Positions 37,002-50,038 of a stretch of DNA of 64,000 bases are shown piece by piece. Origin of the DNA: Epiperipatus broadwayi (taxonomy: Eukaryota; Onychophora; Udeonychophora; Euonychophora; Peripatidae); the NCBI GenBank assembly GCA_028023455.1, contig JAQFVV010012573.1, forward strand, positions 372,001-436,000, written 5' to 3'. A program made the translations under genes and the position numbers. Below the pieces are notes generated by a model that saw only the letters and a program-made list of their open reading frames with translations, searched no databases and had not been told where the DNA came from. Within the stretch, counting starts at the first letter, position 1. Each line of letters opens with the position of its first letter.

Positions 37002-39058
37002 ACATATATATATATATAAATTATCAAAAGCCAAAAGCTAAACTAATCAAAACATAAATTACACCAATTCAGAATTAAAAAATTAGCTACAATTTAAAAT
37101 TTCATAACCATTGATTTCACTGCCAAGATAGACTTAAATATTAAGACAACACACCATAAAATTATGTTTGCGCAAGCTGAGATTGTTTTCTTTGAAAAGA
37201 ATGAAATAAAGAGAAGAATTAAAGAATCTCTACTATTAAAAATTTATGATTCTGAAGCTATTAACTTATTTAAGATTTTTTTGATATTAAAAGTAAATAG
37301 AATGTGAGAATTATGGTAAATTAGGGTACTATATATTTGTGTTGGTTTGTTTCACTTTACACTTGAAAAGTCTGCTTTAATAGGGAAATCAGAAGTTGCG
37401 AAATTTTAATTTTAACTGGTTTTTACATTATGAATTGTTTTAATTTGTTTAGTATATATATATTTATGTGGTTTAAACTAAATAATGCATCATTTACATT
37501 AAAATTCTAATCTTAACAATATCAGAAAAGGAAACACAATTTACATTATATATATATTAAAAATGATTTATCAAAAAACTAAAATCATGTTCAAATGTAG
37601 CAATCACAATAGATAAGTATCTAATCAGCAATTAAACTGTATTAGGAATCATTTGTAGAATATAAAACTATTAATTAATTTAATACTTTCTAATAATAAT
37701 GTTAAATCTTTCATAAGCTATCTTAAAAATAAAACATCTTTCTTAGAAAAGGGATCTTATATAAATCAATATTGCTTCAGCGGGAAAATGAAAACAAATT
37801 TAAAATTTTTTATCATTATCAATAATTAAAAATATCTAAACCATAAAATTGGCTAGTAAAACATATGCATAAGAAAAAAAAAAAACTGCAGATAATTTCA
37901 ACACAAATCATAGTAATCAAAATTTAATTATGGCAATATGAAGATGAAAATTTTTAAGCGGAAAATATAGTAATCTAAATTACCATCAGTTACATCACTT
38001 TTTCCCTTCAATCTTAAGAGTTTTTCATAGCAGACTTATTCCATCCTAAGTCTCATAATAGTGATAAATAATTATTTTCAAAAGAACATTTCCCCATTAC
38101 TTAATTTTATATTTTGCTATCATTTATCTTATTATTTAATTTTAAAAAAAAAACTTTTTTCCAAATGATTATTAGTGACTAATTTAGAACATCTATTAAT
38201 ATCGTAAGAATTGAAGATTCTCTGTAAATATTTTACTTCAATTGTAAATAAACTCCAACGAACTGAATCATTATATGGAAAGTTTTTTTGTTAATAATTT
38301 ATTTCATAATTATTTACATGAGTTATAAAAAAAATCAGAGGTTCAAATATTAAACAGCTACCTGATAGCATACTATTAAAGAGACAATTAAATTAAAGCA
38401 ATTTAATGTGATCTCATCAGATAAAATAAATAAAATTACAATATGCCATTAAAATTTGTAACTATTGTATAAGTCATATAAGTTGATGACAATGATACAG
38501 TTAATTTTTATAATCTTAATAAAAGAATCAGATTTAAATTGATTTGAATATATAATCAATTTTTCTTTCAAAAAATAACTAATAATATCTAAAAGCATTT
38601 TCTTACAATTTCAAAATATAAATTGGAAAAAAAACTTTTTTTTTTTGTTAATATTACTGATACAGTTATAAAATATATTAATATAATTCAATTTTTCAAG
38701 TTCATCATTTGATTATATTGTCTTAGATAAATAATTATTTTTATTAGACTATAGATTATTTAATTTTTCAGCCCAGATATACACTTTAAACTTAAATAAA
38801 GATTAATGTATTGATTAATAAATTCTAACATGCATATTATTCATTTATGCAATTTAGGATCATGTGCTATTTTCAGGTTATTATTCATATGTTTGAACTA
38901 TATGAAAAGATTAAAAAAATTTAATGTAGTAAAACATAAATGTAAAATATTTATCAAAATATACTATATATCACTTAAATGATAATTGAAACAAAATTAA
39001 AGATTTGTCTCCTATTTGTTTACATTTGTATAACATCTAGAAGTTTACTTAGTTAATA
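37002..39058. other. AT-rich stretch without recognisable features
   Basis: A short (TA)n run follows the MITE. I see no coding, RNA or repeat structure in the remainder. Confidence 0.4.
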
Positions 39059-39770
39059 TGGACCAACTGATGTATGCTGGTTTAGTATGAAATACATATA
39101 TTGGTGATTATTTATCTTTTTTCTACATATGTGTGGTCATGTGTATCAGTTGTATGAGATAGTGTGGATAGTTGATGGTTGCTTGAAGGTCTGAGTTCAA
39201 ATCTCCTATATTTACAATTAAGCTCCAGGTATGAAATAGTGTGAATAGTTGGTGGGTGCTTGAAAATCTTGAGTTCAAATCCCCTATATTTACAATTAAG
39301 CTCCAGGTTTGTGAAGAGTGCCTGGTTTTCAAATATTTACGTATGAAGCTTGTATTCTGCCCATCCCTCTTCTATGTATTTAAATGGATAAGGTCCTATA
39401 CATGAGGGGTCAGAGTGACTTCAGGTCAACATGGGTGTGGCAATAATGTTGGCATCAGCATGAAATTTGGGCTTTCCATCATCAGATTATCAATATGGAT
39501 GGCTGAAAAGTTGGAGTAGATTGAAGCCTGTCCATTATAGTGTGAGGGTTTGCTATCTTAATATAAACTGAGCACTGATTATATATATGTGTGGGAGATG
39601 ATAATCTGGACCAACTGATGAATGCTGGTTTAGCATGAAATATGTCATTTTGGTGATTATTTATCTTTTCTACATGTGTGTGAACATGTGTATCAATTGT
39701 ATAAGACAGTGTGGATAGTTGGTGGATGCTTAAAAGTCTGAGTTCAAATCCCCTATATTTAGTTAAGTAC
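39059..39770 (+). mobile_element. Two copies of the SINE-like family found nested in LINE B
   Basis: Copy 1 (39059-39330) is the 3' portion, starting GACCAACTGATGTATGCTGG, with an internal duplication of about 75 bp (39166-39310). Copy 2 (39350-39770) includes CTGCCCATCCCTCTTCTATG, CAACATGGGTGTGGCA and GATAATCTGGACCAACTGAT. Both end with TGAGTTCAAATCCCCTATATTTA. GAGTTCAAATCCC is close to a pol III B box (GGTTCRANNCC), although its position near the 3' end is not where tRNA-derived SINEs keep it. The minus-strand frames over this region are shadows of the repeat. Confidence 0.7.
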
Positions 39771-42142
39771 TCTAATAAATTGATAAAACGCAAAATGATA
39801 ATTATGAAGGAAAGAGAATAACATTTTCCTAAAACAATAGACATTGAAAATATTTGTAAATTATTTTAGAAGTTGCAATGTTTAAAATTGTTAAAAATAA
39901 CTAAAGTTTAAATAGATATATATTAATTATTAATATATATTTTAATATTATTAGATAAAGATATATACATTAATGCATAAGAAAATAATAAATAAATTTA
40001 CTGTGAAAAAGAAAACTTACTCTACTTCTTCCTATCAAATGGAAGTCTTCAAAAAATAGCTTTTAATATAAACCAAAATCCTGTCATCATGATGGCCCTT
40101 AATGAAACTAGAATACAAACAAAAATAAAATTAAATACATCTATATGTAATTATTTTTTAAAAATCTGTATCAAATAATCTGTAAACAATTCACTGCAAT
40201 GGCAATAAGTAATGCAAAAAACTCTCTTCAATCTTCTTAGTAAAAAAATTTTTAAAAATTATTACAAGCATACAATTATTATCATTATTTGCAGTCATTC
40301 TTTAACTATTTTAGACAGAAAAAAGACAGAGTATTTAATGATAAAAATTTGTGATTCTCAAATATGTCCATATTTATAACAAGCTAATCCTTTAGTTCAA
40401 TTTAAGAATTTGCAAAGCTATCTTTTATATTTTCACTGCAACTTTTATTTCTAAAAAAATATAGACATTGTGCCTAATTGTAGCTCTTCATTATATTCAA
40501 TCCTCATTTTGACAGCAATCAATACTGAATCTTTTTAGAGTATCTCTGAGATAATCTTTATAATGTAAATGCTCTACTATTTAGTCAATTCCCAATTCAA
40601 TAAAAATGTGCCCTTACAAAAAGACATTTATCACATCCAGTAAGTTAAAGAACTGATTATCTTATAAACTTGTCAATGTATTTTCATTAATCTTATGGAA
40701 TATTCTTTAATGAAATTTTTCCAGTGCCTTTATATTATTTCAATAGGAGATCCTTGTTTTCTTTGCATACAATAACTTAAGTAGTAGTCATGAACATATT
40801 TAAAACATTTTTCTTTTAGATTTAAATTAAAAATTTCACCATCAAATCTAAATTGCATTTTCATGCCTGATTTATGCAACTATATATAAACTGTTGCAAA
40901 AATCTGTCATAAAAACGGAAGATACCAGTTTAACACCAGTTTTTTATCATTATAATGTACACTTTCATACTAATTATGTAGCATTTATATACCATGAATA
41001 AAGAACTATTTTCAAATATGCCATAATTTTAAAACTAACATATCACCATCGTATTTTAAAATTTCCCCCATATAGGATTAATAATTTTTCCACTTTTAAA
41101 ATTAAAAAAAAAACTATTTTAACTTCATTAAACTGGATAACTTTATAGATGGAATAGATATATGATTAAAAGATATATTTTGATTAAAATTAGCCAACTG
41201 GGAAAAAAAAATCACTATATTTATAAGTCTAAAATTTCTCAACATTCACATTTAAGTGGTAGATTGTCTTATGTCAGTGCAGCTCCATTTTGGCATAATA
41301 ATTATCCTAAGGATGTCAGTGACATCAGTTTGTTTTCTCATTTATTTCTCATTTTCTATATTTCTTATTAATCTAATAGATATATATATTTCTTTATATT
41401 TTGCTATGTGGTATAGATTCTTTATAGTGCTTTTTTTAAAAAAATCAAATAACCAAGACCCAGATTTATAAAATACTTCTATTAATCATATTTATGTAAA
41501 ACTTTTTTTTTCTGGTTCCCCAACATATTTTCTTTTAATATTCTTTCTACAGAAATAATATTAAAACTAAATGTTCTTCTATAATTAATTTGATTCACTA
41601 TGTTGCATCTAGTTAATAATTGCTTTTAACTATAGTATTTCTTTTCATAAACCAGATTAATGCTTTCTGATTAGATGGATCTTCAAAACAAAATAAATGA
41701 CAGCATATTTATTACAAAATAGAACTAAGAAAAGATCTGATCAGTTTAAATTACTCACATTATTACTAAAGATGATACAAATATTGTCACTATCATTTAC
41801 AAAAAATAGCCATAGAAAAGATACATAATTTATCAATGCTGCACAGTCCATCTCAGTATTTTGAGCTGTGTTCAATAATATATTTTCCAAAAGGTAGAAA
41901 AACTAATAATTCCTAATTCACGACAAAATGTTAAATGTACAATATCTTCTAAAAGATAAAAAAGTAATGATATTATCTAGGCAACATTTAGTGACAACAA
42001 TGATTACTGTTTCAATACTGTGAGTAAACACATAATAGTTAAGTAATTATAGAAACCACAGAATACAGTATGAAGAGATATAGATTAATAAAAACTGAAA
42101 ACAAAATACATAGATAAAAGACAATGTATTATGATGTGATTG
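39771..42142. other. AT-rich stretch without recognisable features
   Basis: No supported gene or repeat. The frames at 41162-41471 are short and lack recognisable content. Confidence 0.4.
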
Positions 42143-42352
42143 AAAGAATAAGTTAAACAAATTATTAGAAGAGATGATAACAGATGAACAAGTGAAAACA
42201 TGATCTAGACTCCAATATATTGCAAAAAGTCTAAAAAAAAGTTGTGTGAAATGGATAGATTAAAAATGTAAATTTGCTGAGATAATGTGGAAAGAAAAGC
42301 TATTGTCCAAAGAAATTAGATTAAATCCAGTGGATTGAAAAATGATTAAAAT
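42143..42352 (+). mobile_element. Decayed 3' end of a LINE A copy
   Basis: The sequence reads IERI, then RDD-like and NRWTSENM-type residues, then KKLCEMDRLK, parallel to the KWCWAGHIARKDDNRWT to RWMDEIRK tail at 34516-34656. It ends CCAGTGGATTGAAAAATG, like CAGTGGATTGATAATGG at the end of LINE A. Only about 200 bp is recognisable and it is full of substitutions. Confidence 0.55.
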
Positions 42353-43110
42353 AATTGCTTGCTAGAATTTCTAAATAAAAAACTTTGATTTGTAATATTT
42401 CAATCTTTATTAATATTTTGCAATATTCGTCTAAATGATTTTGTTGAATTCCAAACTTTTTTTTTAAGATTCTGTAAGATGGCTGTATCTGTAAATACTT
42501 TAACAATAGATAAAGCCGATTCCATATTGAAACAGTAAGATTCGTATTCGAATCTTAAGTTTCACCTTTTTCTGTCGTCTCTCACTGACCGGTCTATCCC
42601 GCCCAAATTTAAACTTTTTGGTATCGAATTGTGTGTGTAACAATATTAAAAATGTATAAATATATGTAGAATTCGGCATAAACACGCACACATTTCGATC
42701 TCAAATTAAACGCAATAAATAGGGATAAAATAATATAATTTAGATTTCTTTTAGTTATATGATTTTGTATAATTTTAATCATTTATTTTGGATTATAAAG
42801 TTCGTATTTATTGCTTTGTTTAAATTTCATTTAATAATAATTCTAAAATAATCTGATGTAATATTTAATTAAAAGTTAAAATAATCTTACGTTCCCTTTT
42901 TGTCTTTGAAATTGAAAAGCATCGGTCAGTGATAGATAATAGATTAATTAAAGAAAAATTCCCCAAAGTATAATTAGTAAATGTAAAATGTAAACAATAG
43001 AACAGCAGCTTTCTTTAATTAAAAGCCAACAAAATGCATTGATTATCCTCAGGGCAGATTAAGTAGAACCTAAAAATATCTTGACAAAAATGTGAAAGAT
43101 CAAGATAAAA
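42353..43110. other. Non-coding stretch with a 22-bp perfect palindrome
   Basis: TAAGATTCG-TATT-CGAATCTTA at 42536-42557 is a perfect 9-bp-arm hairpin in a slightly GC-richer zone (42510-42700). The minus frame at 42500-42691 is not recognisable. Nothing else was seen. Confidence 0.4.
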
Positions 43111-43470
43111 AAAGAGGCCATCTTAGACTTGCTGGAGACATTCACTAAAACTTTAGCTTTGCTCTCGATCACTGAGAGTCTCCAAAAATAATAAAAATAA
43201 TTTGTTCCTGCCAAGGTATGACCGAGTAAAGCACCTAGATTATTCTCCATCGGGAGATGGCCTATCGGATGCTGAACTTTCCATTGCCCGTCATAAATTC
43301 ACCATGAAGATCTGCTGCCTGAAATAAATGAAAAGGCTGCTGCTGCTGTGAAATTAAATGAAATATCTAAATACAAGAAAGACTTGCCACTCGTGAACTT
43401 TTTGCTGCTAAACTCATGGAATAAGAAAACTTCTTATAAAACAGGTACCTGTCTGTGTTCAAACTCTAGA
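43111..43470 (+). pseudogene. Decayed coding remnant in three frames, unidentified
   Basis: Three plus-strand segments look like protein in order. 43111-43191 reads KEAILDLLETFTKTLALLSI then TESLQK and a stop. 43202-43327 reads FLPRYDRVKHLDYSPSGDG then LSDAELSIARHKF. An overlapping -1 frame from 43300 reads HHEDLLPEINEKAAAAVKLN, then ISKYKKDLPLVNFLLLNSWN. A stop and frameshifts separate them. The composition is far from random for this AT content. I do not recognise the family. It is likely a retrocopy or an old transposon ORF; the minus-strand frame over its first part is a shadow. Confidence 0.4.
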
Positions 43471-43821
43471 GTACTCTAATAATATGCTATAGCTCTTCTT
43501 CATAATACTTATCTAAATTATAAAATGCAAAAACTATCATTTGTATAACTAAAATTGAATAATTAATTTAATGTGTAAATTTCTCTAATAATCTAGCTTA
43601 CCTCACTCTATCTTTCTTGGGTGCGTATTTCTCAAATCTACATTTTATCTATAGTTATTATTTAATTATTGCCTGCTCATAACTGTCTCAATTTTCAAAG
43701 TTTAAATCTATGATCGCTTGGAACGGTGAATGCGTGTCAAATTTGCATTAATATTTGCTTTCATAACTAACTTAACTTTCATATAAATCGGCACGCATTC
43801 AATGCTTCATTTATTGTGATG

Positions 43822-43860
43822 CAGGGGTCTACAACTTCGCAAATGGCTGGCATATTAGTT
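43822..43860 (+). mobile_element. Possible hAT-type transposon left end
   Basis: CAGGGGTCTACAACTTCGCA followed by AATGGCTGG is of the CAGGGGT-(Y)-CAAC type that begins many hAT elements. No matching right end or body was identified nearby. Confidence 0.3.
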
Positions 43861-44040
43861 GTAATAACTCCCAGTTTAGATATGTTTTGTATATATTAAA
43901 TCTTAATGAATAATTCCATCAAATTACATTTCTTTGAGAGTCGCCAACGTTCTTTAGTAAATGTTGATAATGTAGGGCCTAGTTAGAAATCTATTTTAAA
44001 TCTCATCATAATCGTTTATACAGTATACATGCACTACGTT

Positions 44041-44330
44041 TTAGAGACGCGATGACCCATTCTGCCGTGAAATTTCCGGATTCTTCAGGGTTGAAATTAA
44101 CCCCAGTCGTCCTACACAAGCGGGCATAATGGGTGCTCCCGTAGGACTTGACAATGTCATGCAGCCAGCCGGCAAAACTGCGACAAGGACCGCTTGTCCC
44201 TGGTTATGCTTATATGACACCTTACTTCGTCGGGCCGATGGCAGAGACCAGCTCGACATTCTTATAAACCCATTCAAGGCATTGCAGTTTCGATATACTG
44301 CCATTACATATCGCCTTTCTAAAGCGTACG
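44041..44330. other. GC-rich, structured 290-bp island
   Basis: About half G+C in a region near one quarter, with sharp edges. It contains the self-complementary pair GTCCTACAC... / ...CCGTAGGAC (44114-44151), which would close a hairpin. Both strands are open over most of it (44129-44419 plus, 44304-44041 minus), as expected for GC-rich DNA, and neither product is recognisable. It could be a SINE, a structured non-coding RNA or a foreign insertion. Confidence 0.35.
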
Positions 44331-45051
44331 TGTTCCTTTACTTAATTTTATTATTGTATATGTCACTCCGCCTCTGCATTATCTTCATAAATCACCCTCA
44401 AATAAATGTTTGCCCTTAGTTATAAATAAATATTTTAATTAAATAAATATATGTCTGCCATTACTCTTATAACCCATACTTTAGACTCTTGCGTTGCAAA
44501 GGAATAAATCCCTCCAGGCATGCATTAGAAATACTTACTCAAGAATTTTAGGTAGCTAGATTACACCCTCAAATAAATGAATTCCTTTTGTAAACAAATA
44601 AATAAATGTATTCTTTAAAATATAATCATGTCGCAAATCCTGCTACTGAAGCTTTTAATCCATAAATATTGTTAGTAAATGATCTTATTAAAATGTGTTA
44701 ATAAATAATTTTAAACTATACGTCTGCAGTTACGTTTCACTTATTCGATACCCATTCTATATATTTCCTCGATTATGTAAATATGAATGTTTAATTAATA
44801 TTAGTTTGATTATTGGCTAACTCAAAAATAAAATCATGAGTCTCTTGCATATCCCTGACCACCGTGCCTAAGGAAATATTTACTAATGTGGCATCAGATG
44901 CGTTGTTTTGTGGATTGTATTGTGGAACCGATCAACTATGTTTGAACTCAGTACAACGGGTGGCTTCGCTACTCCATGGTGCTGCTGTTCTGTATGGTGG
45001 TCGAATTCTGCACTATGTTTACGAGTCACACGTTTTCTGACCGTTACAATA
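44331..45051. other. Non-coding stretch, GC-richer toward its end
   Basis: 44331-44830 is AT-rich with nothing recognisable. 44835-45045 is GC-richer and holds a 64-codon minus-strand frame (RKRVTRKHSAEFDHHTEQQH inside) that I cannot assign. It directly abuts the truncated LINE A copy. Confidence 0.3.
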
Positions 45052-45777
45052 TTTTGCAGATATAATTGTTTTAGCAAATAATGCTTTAAAGCTTTAGGAA
45101 ATATTGCAAGAATTCAGATAAAAATAATAAAGTAGGACTAAAGATAAATGTTAAAAAGACTAAATATTCAATGGATTTTCTCAAAAGAAAACAAGGATTG
45201 ATAATGATGAGTTAGAAGGAAGTTAACAACTACAAATGTCTTAGTCAGATTATTACTATGGATGGAAACACAATGGATGAAATTAATCATACAATTAAAC
45301 TTGGTTGGAGTGCTTTTAGTAAAAATAATATTAAAAGGAAATATGTTTTCGTGTTTGGAAAAAGGTTTTAATAAGTGTGTTTTACCAGTTTTTACATATG
45401 TATCTGAGACTTGGACGCACAGTAGAAGATCAAAACAGAAACTTCAGACCGCTCAACGAAGTGGGGAGAGATGCATGTTAGAGGTAACAAGTAGAGATCG
45501 AAAATGAAATATATGGGTGAAAGAACAAAGTGGTGTTACTGATGTCATTTAAAGAATTAAAAGAGAGAAGTGGAATTGGGTTGAGCATATTTCTAGAAGA
45601 GATGATAATAGACGGATAGTTGAAATCTTAAACTGGATATCAAGAGATTGTAAAAGACCTAGAAGAGAAGGAAGTGTGCTGAAGTGATGAGAAGAGGCTA
45701 GAAATTGGAGAAGATGGATTGAACTTGCCGAGAACTTCATCCTCCAGCGGAATAAAGATTGAAAATGATGATGATGC
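45052..45777 (+). mobile_element. 5'-truncated LINE A copy
   Basis: It starts inside the RT catalytic region (the FADD is degraded to GCAGATATAATT, then LANNALKL) and continues through a thumb like KCLSQIITMDGNTMDEINHT and the open frame 45262-45507 with VFTYVSETWTHSRR and TSRDRK. It ends with DDNRRIVEIL-like coding and a GATGATGATG tail (about 45766-45776). 5' truncation with the tail kept is the usual product of incomplete target-primed reverse transcription. It is more diverged than the copy at 34 kb. Confidence 0.85.
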
Positions 45778-48328
45778 AAAATATGCACAAGATGTTTCAA
45801 TCTCTATCATTTCGTCAGAAGAAAAATTAAAAAGACAATAACGTAGCTTGTGAGAAAAGACAGTTTTTATCAGGAAGCATTTTATACATGCATTGATTTA
45901 TTGTTTTTCCTTAATGTTTGATACCATGTAACTTTAACCACAACATAAAATTTTAAATTTTGCATTTAAATGAAATTATTGTACTTTTCAACAAATCAAT
46001 AGTTTGGCAAATCAACATTTTTAATTTGTCATGGAAATATACCAAAAAAAAAAAAAAAAGTTCAACACAAAAAGGTACTATGAAATAAATAATTGAAAAT
46101 ATTTTAAATTGTACAGTCAAGCATACAAGAATGAAATTCATAAACTTTAAATCCAGAGAATCAAAGTTTGTAATTTTAAAAATCTGACATATAAATCAGA
46201 TAAATGGATGTAGCAGAATATACATACTCTTTCCTAATAGATTAAACTGTGTAATGGTAATTGCCAATAATCTGCTCTTTCAAAAATAAAAATAAAATAT
46301 TTTCAAATGCTAGTTTTTCTGCAAAAATAGTTTTAAAAACAAATAAAAGAAATATCAATGAATACACACACAAAAAAATTAAATTGCTAATTCTTATCAT
46401 TAATATTCAGATACCATATAGATACATATAGTAAACTCAACTTTTAACAATAGATACATATAGTAAACTCAACTTTTAACAATGTTAAAGAATTGGTTTA
46501 ACTAATATCAATAAAACGTATTGCACAATCCACTAGAAATCAATGTGTATAATATGCTGATAAGGATAGTTAATTTGATTTTACAATAGGAACTGAAGCA
46601 TCATGAGATTCAATAATTTTTGTCAAAAGCAAAAATCAATGACACTCGATTCTCTGATTCAAATAAGATGCTATGTTACAAGAAGTATAATCATTGCAGA
46701 TAAAAACAATTACTTTTCTTGAAGGTAAAAATATGAATATTTCAAAATTTAATGACATCTATTCTGACATTTCTTGTGAATTTAACATCACATATAATCA
46801 ATTTAAATTCATAGCTTCAGAAAAAAAAAAAATAGTTGTATCATTGCTTTGACAAAATTATGACTTATAAAATCAAACTATGCTCACTTCCCTTAATTCC
46901 AAGAGATAAAAAAAAAAAAGTCAAAATATTTGAAAGCATGATAAGTTACTTAAGAAATAATTTTTCCTCCTAGTTCATTAACATTCAATCACATGCAAAC
47001 AATTTACAGCTTTTTATCAATGTTAATATGGAAATAAACACTATAACAAAATATATTCAAATAGAATTGTATTTCATGCAGAGGATGTGATATTATTGGA
47101 AATTTTACAGAAAATATATATTTGAATCTTAGCTTTATTCAACTTGGTAGTTCACAAGGAAAAAATACAATCAATGTTCAGAATATTTAAATATATGAAT
47201 AACATTTCTTGAAAATGAAAACACAAAATACAAGCTTAATAATCATTATTTTATTATTTGAATCTGGCTTTGTCCTTCTTGTCTCCTAATCTTGACAAAT
47301 TTTAGTATAACAAATAACATCAACCCTTAGACTAATTTATGATTTCTTGACAATGAACATTTCTGATAGTCCATTATATTTTATTACTACTACTTTAATA
47401 TATTAATTTAATATATATGAGGCCTGTTGTTCACTGGACATGGTTACATCAATCTCTCACCCAAATACTGGCAAGAGTTTTTAGCTGTGAAATGCAAGCA
47501 AAGAAATAAGATTTTAAGTAGAGAGAAAATACATTAAACTTCTAAAACCTTAAATTGAGGATATAATCCATACTACCATGAAATTCAACTTGCAGATTTT
47601 TTTGAACACTAAAAAATACTGCAGAATTTAAACACAAAATATCAACAGAGATACAACCAATAATTATAAAATTAGACTTAAACCAACTTCTGGAAAAATT
47701 AACAATCTATCATTTCAGTAGCGTCTCAGACAAATTCTGATTAATTAAGTTACATGCTTTGTGTCTAAAAACCAGAGTGCTGATTGATAATAAACCAATT
47801 AAAATCAGCTTGTGAACTGTGAAAATAAAATTATTCATGTAAGGATTTAGTCAAAATGATTAGTGGCTAAAAAAAATATGAAAATTCAAACATATTTTAA
47901 ATATGAAGTGATATTTTAAATCTATTTTTTAACTTTACATCAAAAATGAAAGCAATATTCAAGAACCTCCCAATTTTTTCTATTGAAAACATAAATTATT
48001 GATAGATTCATTTGATCAGAAGAATTTATTATTACTACTTGAACATAAAAAACATAAGAAAAAATAGTACATTAAGAATCAATTAATTTAAATATCAAAT
48101 CCAAGTGAATAGTATTATAATCAATTAAAGAAATCAACAACAACAAAAATCATCAAAGAATTGTAATAAAAGTAACCTAATATAAACAAATAATACTAGC
48201 ACCCTCTTCTATGAACTTTTTTATGCAATGCAATTAAAATTTTCTATTTATTCCATATTTCCAAAAATAGTTGACAGTTTCAACTATCTAATAGGCTTTT
48301 TCAAAGCTTTAACATACAAAATATATAT
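45778..48328. other. AT-rich stretch, possibly with old hAT-like fragments
   Basis: Short motifs near 46430-46700 (CTCAACTTTTAACAATGTTA, AAGCATCATGAGATTCAATA) resemble 20785-21100, hinting at two remnants of one old element. No readable protein. Confidence 0.3.
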
Positions 48329-50038
48329 TGTAAAAAAATTTCTTCTAATAAAACATAAGAATAATGCTAATGAAGCAACATTGTCACATGAATAGCAATA
48401 TTTCCTTGTTGGATGAGCCAAATGTAAAAGAAAATATATATTCTAATAATGAATAAAGTAAAAGAAAAGATGAAAATATTGTTCTGAATATAAAGACTGC
48501 CAAAATGTAAAGCAAAAGTAAGTGCTGTTGTTCATTGAATAGCTTGCAGATTTCGGTGCAAATGCATCATATATCATATATATCTAATAAATATAATTAT
48601 TAATGAAGTTTTTTTTTAAATTTATGTAGTACATATTTGGACAATTTAAATATATTGAATAAATGCCGTATTTAGGCATTTTAAATTATCACTAATAAAT
48701 AAATGAGTTGATTACAAATGACTCTGTAATAGTTTATATCTACATGTACAATGAACTCATACATAGGTCAAGAGCACCAATGAGTCCAAAAATACAATTT
48801 ATTAAATGTTTTACTTGATAATGAGATATAACAAGGATTGTATTATAGGATAAGATAAAATTATTTTATAATGATTCATGCAGTAGTAAATCAAAATATC
48901 TAGGTTATTATCAACAATATAAATTTATTAAAATAGACATTAATTTATTTGTGGTGATTAAAATAAAAAATAATTTATACCAGTAATTAATGTGATATAA
49001 TGTACATTTATATTTCATCCTCGCTATAATATATATTAATTTATAATTAAAATTATAAATACATATTGTTAAGAAAGGGTAACTATAGATTTTCTTTCAC
49101 ACAAATATAAAAATAAACATATACGGAAAAATTATAATATTATTATCATTAAAATAAATCTTAATCAAATAACATCTCATAAACTCATAATTCAAACTAA
49201 GTTATGCAAATACTATTTAGGTTTTAATTTATCTTTTACTTTACTTGTTCATATTTAAATTATCGATGATGAACCAGATTGCATTATAATTAACTGTTAA
49301 TTTAGAAGAACGATTTTATAGATATTTATAAATATTACCATTATAATTTCAACTGTTGTTAATAAATAAGATTTTTCTATGAGAATTTATTATTATCAAT
49401 ATATATAAAACTTCAATTGTGGTTTCTTATCTTGCAGCATATTCTTTGGCACCTTCATACTAGCACACATATGTGTAGAGATCCATAGATATTTTTAATT
49501 CTTAAATATTATCCAACTATTTTTTCTTTGTCGATACTACAAACCAAGTAGCTTCAATGCCTTAGATTTATGGTGGTCAGCATAGAATTTTGCTGTTAAT
49601 CATTCCATTTAAATCATAGACATTGAATGGACAAAACACTCTTGCTCTTTCCATTCCAAAGTTCTTTACTCACAATATATTTTCTTTATTGCAAATCTAG
49701 AATTTACTTATAAAATACGTTAAGGTTAAAACAATTTTTTTTTAAAGGAAAGACAATGTGTATTCTCTTCTGAAATCGTTTTCTGTCTCTATAATAATAC
49801 AAATAACATTGTCTATATCTTTACATACTAGCTTTGAACATGTGATTTTAATATAGCATTGTTGTCATCCAATATAATTTAACAAAATATTTTTTTAATT
49901 TTAATAAATGATTCACTTATTCAAGATTTGTTCAAAAAAATATATATATACTTTTATTAAATATATGACTTTGGATTGTTTTCTTTATTTAGGTATTTAT
50001 AACTATAGAAAATGACAAATAAAGATATGTGCATAGCA
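48329..50038 (-). repeat. Copy A of a long direct terminal repeat (candidate 3' LTR)
   Basis: It is homologous along its full length to 52066-54123, in the same orientation. Shared landmarks in order include GCTAATGAAGCAACATTGT, TAGCAATATTTCCTTGTTG, ACATATTTGGACAAT, AATAAATAAATGAGTTGAT, TAACTATAGATTTTCTTTCA, CTTAGATTTATGG and TAAAGATATGTGCATA. Divergence looks like 10-15% plus indels. It begins TG (48329) and ends CA (50038), the LTR end rule. Confidence 0.7.

Noticed and set aside
44041-44419. Overlapping plus and minus frames in the GC-rich island as genes
   Set aside because: Openness on both strands follows from GC content; neither product has recognisable features.
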